Below are positions 49,793-59,429 of a DNA stretch of 64,000 nt, one piece after another. The first letter of the stretch is position 1, and every line of letters starts with the position of its first letter. Below the pieces are notes generated by a model that did no database searches, was not told the DNA's origin, and saw only the letters and a list, made by a program, of their open reading frames with translations. Location: the NCBI GenBank assembly GCA_045640165.1, contig JAZUEK010000081.1, forward strand, positions 1 to 64,000. The letters run 5' to 3'. Both the position numbers and the translations under genes were made by a program. This DNA comes from RGIG426 sp045640165 (lineage in GTDB: Bacteria > Bacillota > Clostridia > Oscillospirales > Acutalibacteraceae).

Positions 49793-51766
49793 TTAGGAAA
49801 GTTCTGCCTTTCCGGTATACAACTCATAATATCTGCCTTTTTGCTCGAGTAATTCATCATGCGTGCCGCGTTCGATGATGACGCCCTTTTCGAGCACCAT
49901 AATGGCGTTGGCGTTGCGCACCGTCGAAAGCCGGTGGGCAATCACAAACGTCGTGCGGTCTTTCATCAAGCTGTCCATACCCTGCTCGATGAGCCGCTCG
50001 GTACGGGTGTCGACCGAGCTGGTCGCCTCGTCAAGCACCAAAATGGGCGCTTTGCTGATGGCGGCACGCGCAATGTTTAAAAGTTGCCGCTGACCTTGGG
50101 ACAGGTTGACGCCGTCCCCCTCAAGCACCGTATCGTAGCCGTTTTCGAGTTTCATAATGAACGAATGCGCACTCGCCGTCTTCGCCGCCTGCTCAACCTC
50201 TTCATCGGTGGCATCCAGCCGCCCGTAGCGGATGTTTTCTCGTACCGTGCCGGTAAAGAGGTGGGTATCCTGAAGCACCACAGCGATGTTTTTACGTAAT
50301 TCCGAACGGGGGAACTTGCGAATGTCGATGCCGTCAATGGTGATGACGCCCTCGTCAATGTCGTAGAAACGGTTTAAGAGGTTGGTAATCGTCGTTTTGC
50401 CGGCGCCGGTCGAGCCGACAAGCGCAATTTTTTGACCGGGTTTCGCATAAAACGACACGTCGTTTAAGATGCGATGCTCCGGACGGTAGCCGAAGCAAAC
50501 GTGGTCAAGATGCACGTCCGCGCGATGGCCCTCAAGCGGCACCGCATCGTCCGCATCCGGACGCTCCGGCGGCATATCCATAATCTGGAACACGCGCTCC
50601 GCACCGGCGAGCGCCGCAAAAATCGTGCTCATCTGTTGCGAGATGGTGTTAATCGGTTGCGAGAAGTGACGGGAATAGTTGGCAAACACGGTAAGTCCGC
50701 CCGGAGTCAACGCGTTTTTCACCATCAGAATACCGCCGACTCCAAGAGTGACGGCGTAGGAAATTTGGGACGTGTTGCCCATAATCGGACCCATAATGCC
50801 GCCGTAGAACTGCGCTTTGAACTGCTTGTCGCGCAAATCGTCGTTAAGCAGAGCAAATTCCTCCACGCAGGTGTCTTCGTGGTTGAACACTTTGATGATT
50901 TTTTGTCCGGCCACCGTCTCCTCAATGTAGCCGTTGACCGCGCCGAGCGCTTTTTGCTGACCGGAGTAGTATTTACTGCTCAGTTTGGCAATCGTCGTGC
51001 CGCCTTTGGCAAACACCGGCACAAACAAGACGGTAATAAGGGTCAGTTTCCAGTTGGTCGTTACCATAAAGGTAAACGTACCGATAAGTGTGATGATACC
51101 CGACACGATGTTGACGAGCGTGTTGTTGAGCATCATATCAATGTTATCCACGTCGTTCGTAAAGCGGCTCATCACCTCACCCGTCGGGTGATTATCGAAA
51201 AAGCGGATAGACAAGCGGTCTAATTTGCAGAACAAATCGTTACGGATTTTTTCGGTCGCACCCTGCGACGTCGCGAGCATCAACCGCGCCTGCAAATAGG
51301 TGGTAAGCGCACCCACGGCGTACACAAGCGACAGCACGATAAGCGCCGCCACGAGATACGCGAGCACTTCGGCAAATTTTTGGTCACCGATAAGGTTTTC
51401 GATAAACGCCGCGTGGCGGAATTTTTCAATCACACTGTCCGCGAGCGCCGCCAAAGCGCCGTCACTGCCGGTATCCTGCACCAAACCGGGACTGGCGGCG
51501 TTCGCCAGGCGGTTGATGATAGGAAGCAGGAAATACGAGCCGCAAAGCGACGTAACGGTGGAAAAGAGCATACAGAAAAAGACGAAGAAGAGGTGGACGC
51601 GATAGGATTTTAAGTAACCGAGCAACCGCCCGATGGTTTGACGGGAGTTTTGCGGCTTGCCGCCACCCATAATGCGTGGGCCGCCGCGCATACCGCCGCG
51701 TTTTTTCTCGGCGCCGGCTTTTCCGCTGTACTGTTCGCGGAGGTTTTCAAGAGTTCTTGCCGCCAT
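49793..51766 (-). CDS. ABC exporter half-transporter, catalytic subunit
   Basis: 657 residues from ATG 51766, three bases after the partner gene. A Gly-rich cytoplasmic N-terminus of about 45 residues precedes six membrane segments and a complete nucleotide-binding domain. Walker A is GSTGAGKTTITNLL, signature LSQGQRQLLN, Walker B LVLDEATSSVD with the catalytic Glu, and the switch His is in VIAHRLS. With the next gene it forms a heterodimeric multidrug- or lipid-type exporter like LmrCD or TM287/288. Substrate unknown. Confidence 0.93.
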   Translation of the reverse strand: MAARTLENLREQYSGKAGAEKKRGGMRGGPRIMGGGKPQNSRQTIGRLLGYLKSYRVHLFFVFFCMLFSTVTSLCGSYFLLPIINRLANAASPGLVQDTGSDGALAALADSVIEKFRHAAFIENLIGDQKFAEVLAYLVAALIVLSLVYAVGALTTYLQARLMLATSQGATEKIRNDLFCKLDRLSIRFFDNHPTGEVMSRFTNDVDNIDMMLNNTLVNIVSGIITLIGTFTFMVTTNWKLTLITVLFVPVFAKGGTTIAKLSSKYYSGQQKALGAVNGYIEETVAGQKIIKVFNHEDTCVEEFALLNDDLRDKQFKAQFYGGIMGPIMGNTSQISYAVTLGVGGILMVKNALTPGGLTVFANYSRHFSQPINTISQQMSTIFAALAGAERVFQIMDMPPERPDADDAVPLEGHRADVHLDHVCFGYRPEHRILNDVSFYAKPGQKIALVGSTGAGKTTITNLLNRFYDIDEGVITIDGIDIRKFPRSELRKNIAVVLQDTHLFTGTVRENIRYGRLDATDEEVEQAAKTASAHSFIMKLENGYDTVLEGDGVNLSQGQRQLLNIARAAISKAPILVLDEATSSVDTRTERLIEQGMDSLMKDRTTFVIAHRLSTVRNANAIMVLEKGVIIERGTHDELLEQKGRYYELYTGKAELS

Positions 51767-51769
51767 CGT

Positions 51770-53503
51770 TTACGCCCCCTTCCTGTCGGTCTGCGAGGTG
51801 TAAATCTCACGATATGCCTCGTTGGTTTCGAGCAGTTCGTCGTGCGTACCGACACCGGTAACGCGGCCGTCATCCATCACAAAAATGACGTCGGCATCCT
51901 GCACCGAACTAATACGCTGGGCGATAATGATTTTGGTCGAGCCCTGCAGTTCCGTGGCAAACGCCTCGCGAATTTTCGCCTCGGTCGCAGTATCCACCGC
52001 AGAAGTCGAGTCGTCCAAAATCAGAATTTTCGGTTTTTTGAGGAGTGCACGCGCAATGCAAAGGCGTTGCTTTTGACCGCCGGACACATTCGAGCCGCCG
52101 TGACCGAGTTGCAGGTCATACCCCTCGTCAAAGCCGGTAATAAAGCCGTGAGCCTGGGCGTATTCCGCCGCTTGGCGCACGTCTTCCTCGGAAGCGTCCT
52201 CGTCACCCCACAAAAGGTTTTCCATAATACTACCGGAGAACAGCACGTTCTTTTGCAGTACCATACCCACGCCCTCGCGCAGATGATACAGCGAATAATC
52301 GCGCACGTCCACCCCGTCGATGAGCACTTGTCCCTCGTCCACGTCGTACAGGCGCGGAATCATCGACACAAGCGTCGTCTTGCCGCAACCGGTCGAGCCG
52401 ATAATGCCCACCGTTTGTCCGGCCTCAATGGTGACGTTGATATCCGAAAGCACCTTGTCGGGGCTGTTTTTATAATAGCGGAAACCGACGTTTTTGAATT
52501 CAATTTTTCCGTTTTCCACGGTTTTGTCGGGATATTTTGCGTCGATATCGGTCAAATCAATGCGCTCGTCCAGCACCTCGCAGATACGCTTGCCGGACGC
52601 GAGCGCACGCGAGCTGAACATAAACATCATACCGGTCATCATCAGCGAGATGAGAATTTGCATAATGTAGGTCGTAAACGCGGACAAATCGCCGATAGGC
52701 ATATCCCCTGCAAGCACGAATTTTCCGCCGAACCACAACACCGCAATCGTAGCGACGTTGGTGAAAATCGTCATCACCGGCGCGATGAAAATCATCACGC
52801 GCATCGCGTAAATACCGGACTGTTTCAGTTCGCGGTTGGCTTTGCCGAATTTTTCTTCCTCAAAATCCTCACGCACAAAGGATTTTACCACGCGCACGTT
52901 GGTGACACTCTCCTGCACGGTGGAGTTCAGTTTATCCACGCGTGTCTGCATCGCGGCAAACCGCGGAAAACCGGTCTTGATGATAAAAATCATCGTGATA
53001 ACCAACAGCGGAATAACCACCGCAAGCACCACCGACAACGACGGGTTAAGCAGAATCGCCATAATCAGCGCACCGATAAGCATACCCGGCGCGCGCAGGC
53101 ACATACGAAGCAGCATATTGATGAAGTTTTGCAGTTGTTGCACGTCGTTCGTAAGACGCGTTACAAGCGAGCCGGTGCTGAACTTATCAATGTTGGCAAA
53201 GGAGAATTTTTCCACCTTTTTATACACGTCACGGCGCACGTCCGCCGCGAAGTTGACCGACGCTTTCGCGCCGAACCACGCACCGCCGACACCGCCGGCC
53301 ATCATAAGAATCGCGGTCAAAAGCATCAACGCCATAATGCCGAAACTGCCGGGAACGGTCAACGTCCCCGCTTCCGCAAGGTTGATAAGTTTTGCGAGAA
53401 ATTTCGGCATCAGCACTTCGCCGATAACCTCCACAATCATACACAGAGGCCCGACGATAAAGTACGTAAGATACGGCTTTACGTAGGGTATCCAGCGTTT
53501 CAT
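51770..53503 (-). CDS. ABC exporter half-transporter with degenerate ATP site
   Basis: 577 residues from ATG 53503. Six membrane segments, then a nucleotide-binding domain with Walker A GSTGCGKTTLVS and a canonical signature VSGGQKQRL. Walker B reads LILDDSTSAVD (Asp for the catalytic Glu) and the switch reads IIAQRIS (Gln for His). Both changes mark the non-hydrolysing site of heterodimeric exporters. First gene of the two-gene operon, with its own promoter at 53559-53587. Confidence 0.93.
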   Translation of the reverse strand: MKRWIPYVKPYLTYFIVGPLCMIVEVIGEVLMPKFLAKLINLAEAGTLTVPGSFGIMALMLLTAILMMAGGVGGAWFGAKASVNFAADVRRDVYKKVEKFSFANIDKFSTGSLVTRLTNDVQQLQNFINMLLRMCLRAPGMLIGALIMAILLNPSLSVVLAVVIPLLVITMIFIIKTGFPRFAAMQTRVDKLNSTVQESVTNVRVVKSFVREDFEEEKFGKANRELKQSGIYAMRVMIFIAPVMTIFTNVATIAVLWFGGKFVLAGDMPIGDLSAFTTYIMQILISLMMTGMMFMFSSRALASGKRICEVLDERIDLTDIDAKYPDKTVENGKIEFKNVGFRYYKNSPDKVLSDINVTIEAGQTVGIIGSTGCGKTTLVSMIPRLYDVDEGQVLIDGVDVRDYSLYHLREGVGMVLQKNVLFSGSIMENLLWGDEDASEEDVRQAAEYAQAHGFITGFDEGYDLQLGHGGSNVSGGQKQRLCIARALLKKPKILILDDSTSAVDTATEAKIREAFATELQGSTKIIIAQRISSVQDADVIFVMDDGRVTGVGTHDELLETNEAYREIYTSQTDRKGA

Positions 53504-53558
53504 AAAGTCCCTTCTTTCAAAAAACGGCGCAAAAGCGCCCTGTCATTCACAAAAAACC

Positions 53559-53587
53559 ATTATACCAAAAAAAGAACGTTCTTTCAA
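53559..53587 (-). promoter_or_regulatory. ABC exporter promoter with palindromic spacer
   Basis: Minus strand: -35 TTGAAA (53582-53587), 17-bp spacer, extended -10 TGGTATAAT (hexamer 53559-53564). The spacer contains a perfect 14-bp palindrome AAAGAACGTTCTTT (53571-53584), placed where a repressor would block RNA polymerase. Confidence 0.7.
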
Positions 53588-53608
53588 GAGGTAATTTTGA
53601 AAGAACGT
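53565..53608 (-). terminator. Terminator of the AI-2E-family gene
   Basis: 12-bp stem ACGTTCTTTCAA / TTGAAAGAACGT with a nine-base loop, followed by TCTTTTTTT on the minus strand. Its second arm doubles as the -35 region of the exporter promoter. Confidence 0.75.
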
Positions 53609-53616
53609 CTTTTTGT

Positions 53617-54918
53617 TTATTCATCTGTTTTGTCGTCTGCTTTTTTCCGGCGCGACTTTTTCTCACGCACGGGCAGTTCTTTTAGCACGTGTTCCCCCGT
53701 CTCGTCGTCAATATAAGCGAGGTGTTCGTAAGCGGCGGTATCTTCCGACAAGCCGCGTTTCGCCAATTTGGCGTTACCGGCTTTTTTAAGCAGCGCGTAA
53801 ACCACCGCGAACAGCGGCACCGCGCACACCATACCGACAAATCCGAACAGTCCGCCGCCGACAAGCAGCGCAACGATAACCCAAAAACTGCTGATACCGG
53901 TTTTGCTTCCGAGAAGCGCCGGCCCGATAATGTTGCCGTCCACCTGCTGAAGCACAACGGTGTAGATGATATAGATAAGGCACTTGAACGGGTCAACAAT
54001 CAAGATAAGGAGCGCACTCGGAATCGCACCGATAAACGGGCCGAAGAACGGAATGATATTGGTCACACCGACGATGACCGAAATCAGTTCGGGGTACGGC
54101 ATACCGAGGAGCAACATCACGATGTAGTTGATAACACCGATCACCAAACCGTCAATCAGCCGCGCCGTAATGAAGTTGCCGAACATATCATAGGTAAACG
54201 AGCCGGTTTTAATAATCTCGTTCGCCGTGCGCTTAGAAAACAGGCAGTAGATGGCTTTCTTGCACTGGGCGAGGAAATTCTCTTTGTCCGCGAGCAGATA
54301 CACGGTAATCACCAATCCGACCACCACGTCGAACACGACTTTCACCGTTCCCACAACGCCGGCGGTAATCTGCACCACAATATCGTCCACTTTCGGAATG
54401 AGTCCGTTTTGCAACCAATCGAGCGCGTTGTTGTACATACTGTTGACAGCCGACAGCAATTGTGCCTCTGTCTTAGAATCGGACGTCACCCATTTTTCAA
54501 GACGCGTTATCGCCGCCTCAATATAGCCCGGCGCCGCCGTCACCAAGGTTTCGATGCTCTTGTACGTCTGCGGAATGACCAACCAGATAATCACGCTGAC
54601 CACCGCAATACCGCATACGAGCGACACCGTCACGCTGAACCCACGAGCAAGCCGCGGCGCACTTTGCGGATTCTTTTTCAGTATCTTTTTGGACAGCGCC
54701 AAAAACCAGTGCCGTTCCGTCCAGTTGCAAATCGGAGCGAGCAAAAACGCAAACACCAACGCGTACACAAGCGGATTCAAGGTGTCAAGCACCTTTTTCA
54801 ATCCCGAAAACAGCATGCTGCGGTCGGTAACAATCCAATAAAACAGCAAGATGCACGCGGCGGTAACAAACGTCGTTACACCGGCATACAGATACTTTTT
54901 ATCCCACTTGAATTTCAC
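53617..54918 (-). CDS. AI-2E-family (PerM/YtvI-like) membrane protein
   Basis: GTG start at 54918 behind AAGGAGGGC; 433 residues. About eight membrane segments: two N-terminal, a central soluble loop (about 115-195), then a cluster ending in the family's characteristic GVTNIIPFFGPFIGAIPSAL and QQVDGNIIGPALLGSKTGIS. Members transport or extrude small molecules or act as sodium-proton antiporters. The name AI-2E does not prove a role in quorum sensing. The C-terminal 30 residues are charged and Lys-rich. Single-gene unit between polC and the ABC exporter. Confidence 0.9.
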   Translation of the reverse strand: MKFKWDKKYLYAGVTTFVTAACILLFYWIVTDRSMLFSGLKKVLDTLNPLVYALVFAFLLAPICNWTERHWFLALSKKILKKNPQSAPRLARGFSVTVSLVCGIAVVSVIIWLVIPQTYKSIETLVTAAPGYIEAAITRLEKWVTSDSKTEAQLLSAVNSMYNNALDWLQNGLIPKVDDIVVQITAGVVGTVKVVFDVVVGLVITVYLLADKENFLAQCKKAIYCLFSKRTANEIIKTGSFTYDMFGNFITARLIDGLVIGVINYIVMLLLGMPYPELISVIVGVTNIIPFFGPFIGAIPSALLILIVDPFKCLIYIIYTVVLQQVDGNIIGPALLGSKTGISSFWVIVALLVGGGLFGFVGMVCAVPLFAVVYALLKKAGNAKLAKRGLSEDTAAYEHLAYIDDETGEHVLKELPVREKKSRRKKADDKTDE

Positions 54919-54960
54919 GGTTTGCCCTCCTTTTTCAAAAAATCAAGCCTATTCAACGTT

Positions 54961-54989
54961 ATCTTAACATAGTTATTCCCGATTTTCAA
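54961..54989 (-). promoter_or_regulatory. Promoter of the AI-2E-family gene
   Basis: Minus strand: -35 TTGAAA (54984-54989), 17-bp spacer, -10 TAAGAT (54961-54966), just downstream of the polC stop. Confidence 0.65.
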
Positions 54990-55000
54990 GGGTTTTTCCA

Positions 55001-58000
55001 TCAAAAATCGAACAACGTCATTTGACTGCTCTTCGGCAGGTTGCCAAGCGCGCCGAGCGCATCCAGCGATTCCACCACCGATTTGGACACGCCGCCGCGC
55101 GTCTGCATATCGTCCTGCGAGAAGAACGGTTCTTCGTCGCGCGCCTGCATCAGTCCTTTTGCCGCCGCCTCGCCAACGCCTTTGATGGCAACGAACGGCA
55201 TCCGAATCGCGCCGTCCTCCACGAGGAATTTTGTCGCGTGGGATTTATACAAATCCACCGGCAAAAACTTCACACCGCGCTGAAGCGCTTCGTACACAAT
55301 CTGCATCGCGTCGGCCACGCCTTTTTCTTTGGCGCTCGCCTCGCGGTTTTGACGCACGTCGCCGATAAACCGCTTCACCGCGCCGGCGCCGTCGGATACC
55401 AGCGCCGCGTCAAAGTCCTCGCACCGCACGGTGAAATACGCGGCGTAGTATTCCGCCGGCATATACACCTTAAACCACGCCACACGAAGCATCGCAATAA
55501 GATACGCCGCCGCGTGGGCTTTCGGGAACATATACATAATCTTCTGGCAGCTCTCGATATACCATTCGGGTACGTCGTGCTCGCGCATAGCGGCGCACAT
55601 CGTCTCCCACTGTTCGGGGTCGATTTTGTGCTTCGCAACCATACCTTTACGCACTTTTTCCATAATGTTGAACGCCATCGACGGGTCAACACCTTTGTGC
55701 ATCAGGTACACCATAATGCTGTCACGCGTACCGATAACGGTAGAAATCGTGCACGTGCCGGCTTTGATGAGATCTTGCGCGTTGCCGGCCCACACGTCCG
55801 TACCGTGAGACAGACCGGAAATCTGAATCAGGTCGGTAAAACAAGTCGGGCGGCATTCAAGAAGCATCTGCGTAACGAGCGGTGTGCCCATTTCGGGGAG
55901 CGACAGCGTGCCGGTCGGCCAGTCAATCTGCTCTTTCGTTACACCGAGCGGCTCGGGGCTTGTAAACAGCTGATACACTTTCGGGTCCGCCATCGGTACG
56001 TCTTTCACCGATTTGCCGGTATACTCCTCCAAGTACTTATACATCGTCGGCACAACGTGGCCGAGGTTGTCCAGTTTCAGGATGGTATCGTGGATGGAGT
56101 GGAAGTCGAAGTGCGTTGTCAGCACGTCCGAATCGGTCTTATCGGCCGGGTGCTGAATGGGCGTAAAGTCCTCCGCATCAAATTCGTCCGGCACAACCAC
56201 CATGCCGCCCGGGTGCTGACCGGTGGTCTTTTTCACGCCGGTGCAACCGACGGTCAGGCGGTTAATTTCGGCGTTACCCAAATTCAAGTTCCGCTCGTCC
56301 GCATATTTGCGCACGTAGCCGTAGGCGTTCTTGTCCGCAAGCGTGCTGATGGTGCCGGCTTTGAACACGTGGTTTTTCGCAAACAGCGACTCGGTATACC
56401 GGTGCACCTCGGTCTGATACTCCGAGGCGAAGTTTAAGTCAATATCCGGCGTTTTGTCGCCCTTGAAGCCGAGGAACGTCTCAAACGGAATCTCGTGGCC
56501 GTCCTGTTTAAGCGGCGTTCCGCACTCCGGACAGTTTTTGTTAGGCAAGTCGAAGCCGCTGCCCACCGAACCGTCGGTGATAAACTCACTGTAATGGCAG
56601 TGGGGGCAAACGTAGTGCGGCGACAAGGGGTTGACTTCGGAAATACCGGCCATACTCGCGACAAACGACGAACCAACCGATCCACGCGAGCCAACCAAAT
56701 AGCCGTTTTTCTCGGAATACGCCACCAACTTTTGCGCAATCATATACAGCACCGCGAAACCGTTGCTCACAATAGCGTCCAACTCGCGGTCGAGCCGCTC
56801 GCGGACAATATCGGGAAGCGGATCGCCGTAAATCGAACGTGCACGCTCGTTGGTAATGCGCACAAGGTCTTCGTCCGCGCCGTCCATATGCGGCGGATAG
56901 TTGCCGAGCGGAATGGGGCGCAGATTTTCAATCGCATCCGCAATTTTACGGGGGTTTTCGATAACGATTTCCCGTGCTTTTTCCTCGCTCAAATACGAGA
57001 ATTCTTTGAGCATCTCATCGGTGGTACGGAAATAGAGCGGCGCTTGGTTGTCCGCATCCTCGTATCCCTGCCCTGCCTGCAAAATTGCGCGGAAAATGCT
57101 GTCCTCTTTTTTGAGGTAGTGCACGTCGCCGGTCGCGCAAACGGGAATGTTCAGTTTTTCGCCGAGACGGATAACGGTTTTGTTAAACTCGATCAGTCCC
57201 TGCTCATCTTTGCAAATCGGCGGCACGGTCTCGCCTTTTTTCACCGACGGACGGAGCATAAAGGCGTTGTTGCCGAGCGGTTGCACCTCCAAAAAGTCAT
57301 AGAACGACGCAATGTTGCACAGTTCACCCCACGGCTTGTTTTCCACAATCGCGCGGAACAACTCACCCTGCTCGCAAGCGCTGCCGATAAGCAGTCCCTC
57401 GCGGTGTTTCATCAGTTCGCTTTTGGGAATGCGCGGTTTGCGGTGGAACGTCTGCGTATGCGAATAGGTAACGAGTTGATAGAGATTTTTGAGACCCGTT
57501 TGGTTTTTCGCAAACAAAATCATATGGTACGGATGGGCGGCTTTCACGTCCACACCTGCCGCCTTATCGTTGATTTCCGCCACACAGGAAATCCCCTTAG
57601 CGGTCGCCATTTCCTCAATCATCTTGGCATAAATGAGCCCGAGCTCGCGTGCATCGTCGCACGCGCGGTGATGCTCGAACGGCGGCAGGCGCAAATAGTC
57701 CGCGACCGTGTCCAATTTGTGGTTTTTAAGGTGCGGAAACAGCGCGCGGCTGATAGCCACCGTGTCAATAGACGTAAAGGGATAGTCCTTGCCAAGGCGT
57801 GTTGCCGCGGCGCGCACGAATCCCGTATCGAATGCGGCGTTATGGGCGACAATCAACCGTGTATCGCCGCAGAAAGCATAGAACTTGTCAAGGGCTTCCC
57901 CTTCACGGGGTGCCCCCTCCACCATTGCGCCGGTAATGCCGGTGAGTTCGGTAATTTTTGCCGGAATGGAGCGTTCGGGGTCCACAAACGTGTCGAACTC

Positions 58001-59410
58001 CTCCACAATCTCGCCGTTTTTAAGGCGCACCGCACCGATTTCGATGATGCGGTCGTTTTGCGCAGACAAACCGGTGGTCTCGAGGTCGAACACCACCACT
58101 TCGTCCGTCAAATCGGCATCCGCATCCCCCACCACGGCGTGCACCGCGTCGTTGACAAAATACGCCTCGACACCGTAAAGAATTTTAATGGGATTGCCTG
58201 CCTTTTTCGCATCGGCGGCGGCGTTCATCGCGTCGGGGAACGACTGCACCACACCGTGGTCGGTAATGGCAATGGCCGGATGTCCCCACGCGGCGGCGCG
58301 TTTGACGAGTTCTTTCGTCTCCACCACCGAGTCCATCATCGACATTTTGGTATGCGCGTGGAGTTCCACGCGTTTTTCGGGAGCGTTATCCGTCTCCTCC
58401 ACCTTTTTGACAAGCGCGATTTCACGCGGATTCAAAATATTGTCGCGCGCAAACGAGTCGTAGGCGTATTCGCCGGACACCAAAATGCATTTGCCGACTT
58501 TGACGTTCTCCATCTGTTCGATAGCGTCGCCGTCGCGCTTAAATCCAAACCATTTGGAAACGGTAATTGAACCGGTATGGTCATAGATGTCGAACGTATA
58601 CTGGATGCGCTCGCCCGAACGGCTTTTGCGCGAATCCACGCGAAACACCTCGCCCCACACCGTATAGCGACCGTTATCCGGCTCGATAGAATCAATCGGC
58701 TCGGGCATTCCGGGGGCTTTTTTGCCCATCAACACTTTCGGGTCGGCAAACGACACGGGAAGTCCTTTAGGAAGCGGCTTTTTCGGGCGCGCCTCTTGCT
58801 GCCACACCGGACGTTGCGGTTTTTCTTCCGCCACCGGTGCAGGCGGCGGCACAAACGCAGGCTTTTCGGGCGGCGGCACCGCATCCATCAGCGAGCGATA
58901 GTAGTCCCCGTCGGTGTCCACGCGGTCCTCGCCGGAAAATTCCACCCGAACCGACAACCCGAACAAGTCATACACCTGCTTTTCGATGTCGCGGTCGGTT
59001 TTGGTTACCGTCATCACGTTACAGCCACCGTTTTGCAACTGCACGCACAAAACGCCCTCCGAAAGCGTAACCACCGCACCGTCCAGCGTGCCGTTCACCG
59101 CTTTGTTGTGGCGTTTCACGAATTCTACCACGGTGGAAAACGCCTCTTCCGAGAACGACTCGCTCGGATACCGCGGCGAAATTTCCGCCGACGACAAGGC
59201 GAGCGCTTTGGCGACCAGTTCTTCTGCCGCCACGATATCCTCAAACGGGGCAAACGCAGAGAGCGCCAGTTCCAGCCGCATCGTTTTCGCCGCCTGATCC
59301 GCCGATAAACGCGTAATAGCGGCATTGGCCACCGCGTCGCATACCGCGGCTTCCGGCGCAACGGCGGCGATATATTTTTCAAATGTTTCTAAAAAAGTCG
59401 GAGCATTCAT
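55001..59410 (-). CDS. polC: DNA polymerase III subunit alpha, Gram-positive type
   Basis: 1469 residues from ATG 59410. Replicative polymerase. In order: N-terminal domain, OB fold (YTVWGEVFRV, about 247), PHP domain (VELHAHTKMSMMDSVV, about 345) interrupted by a DnaQ-like proofreading exonuclease (VVFDLETTGLSAQNDRIIEI, about 438), then the polymerase core with catalytic PDIDLNF (about 985). A zinc-type CPHCHYSEF...CPEC pair precedes it, and a helix-hairpin-helix (AIKGVGEAAAKGLM, about 1405) lies near the end. The built-in exonuclease is the hallmark of PolC against DnaE. Third gene of nth-ispG-polC. Confidence 0.97.
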   Translation of the reverse strand: MNAPTFLETFEKYIAAVAPEAAVCDAVANAAITRLSADQAAKTMRLELALSAFAPFEDIVAAEELVAKALALSSAEISPRYPSESFSEEAFSTVVEFVKRHNKAVNGTLDGAVVTLSEGVLCVQLQNGGCNVMTVTKTDRDIEKQVYDLFGLSVRVEFSGEDRVDTDGDYYRSLMDAVPPPEKPAFVPPPAPVAEEKPQRPVWQQEARPKKPLPKGLPVSFADPKVLMGKKAPGMPEPIDSIEPDNGRYTVWGEVFRVDSRKSRSGERIQYTFDIYDHTGSITVSKWFGFKRDGDAIEQMENVKVGKCILVSGEYAYDSFARDNILNPREIALVKKVEETDNAPEKRVELHAHTKMSMMDSVVETKELVKRAAAWGHPAIAITDHGVVQSFPDAMNAAADAKKAGNPIKILYGVEAYFVNDAVHAVVGDADADLTDEVVVFDLETTGLSAQNDRIIEIGAVRLKNGEIVEEFDTFVDPERSIPAKITELTGITGAMVEGAPREGEALDKFYAFCGDTRLIVAHNAAFDTGFVRAAATRLGKDYPFTSIDTVAISRALFPHLKNHKLDTVADYLRLPPFEHHRACDDARELGLIYAKMIEEMATAKGISCVAEINDKAAGVDVKAAHPYHMILFAKNQTGLKNLYQLVTYSHTQTFHRKPRIPKSELMKHREGLLIGSACEQGELFRAIVENKPWGELCNIASFYDFLEVQPLGNNAFMLRPSVKKGETVPPICKDEQGLIEFNKTVIRLGEKLNIPVCATGDVHYLKKEDSIFRAILQAGQGYEDADNQAPLYFRTTDEMLKEFSYLSEEKAREIVIENPRKIADAIENLRPIPLGNYPPHMDGADEDLVRITNERARSIYGDPLPDIVRERLDRELDAIVSNGFAVLYMIAQKLVAYSEKNGYLVGSRGSVGSSFVASMAGISEVNPLSPHYVCPHCHYSEFITDGSVGSGFDLPNKNCPECGTPLKQDGHEIPFETFLGFKGDKTPDIDLNFASEYQTEVHRYTESLFAKNHVFKAGTISTLADKNAYGYVRKYADERNLNLGNAEINRLTVGCTGVKKTTGQHPGGMVVVPDEFDAEDFTPIQHPADKTDSDVLTTHFDFHSIHDTILKLDNLGHVVPTMYKYLEEYTGKSVKDVPMADPKVYQLFTSPEPLGVTKEQIDWPTGTLSLPEMGTPLVTQMLLECRPTCFTDLIQISGLSHGTDVWAGNAQDLIKAGTCTISTVIGTRDSIMVYLMHKGVDPSMAFNIMEKVRKGMVAKHKIDPEQWETMCAAMREHDVPEWYIESCQKIMYMFPKAHAAAYLIAMLRVAWFKVYMPAEYYAAYFTVRCEDFDAALVSDGAGAVKRFIGDVRQNREASAKEKGVADAMQIVYEALQRGVKFLPVDLYKSHATKFLVEDGAIRMPFVAIKGVGEAAAKGLMQARDEEPFFSQDDMQTRGGVSKSVVESLDALGALGNLPKSSQMTLFDF

Positions 59411-59429
59411 AGCGATAGGTTCCTTTGTG

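Noticed and set aside
51638..53716. Long plus-strand frame across the ABC exporter genes
   Set aside because: Runs antisense through two clear exporter genes and past their ends; His/Arg-rich with no recognisable domain.
56495..58570. Long plus-strand frame opposite polC
   Set aside because: Antisense to conserved polymerase domains; no start signal.
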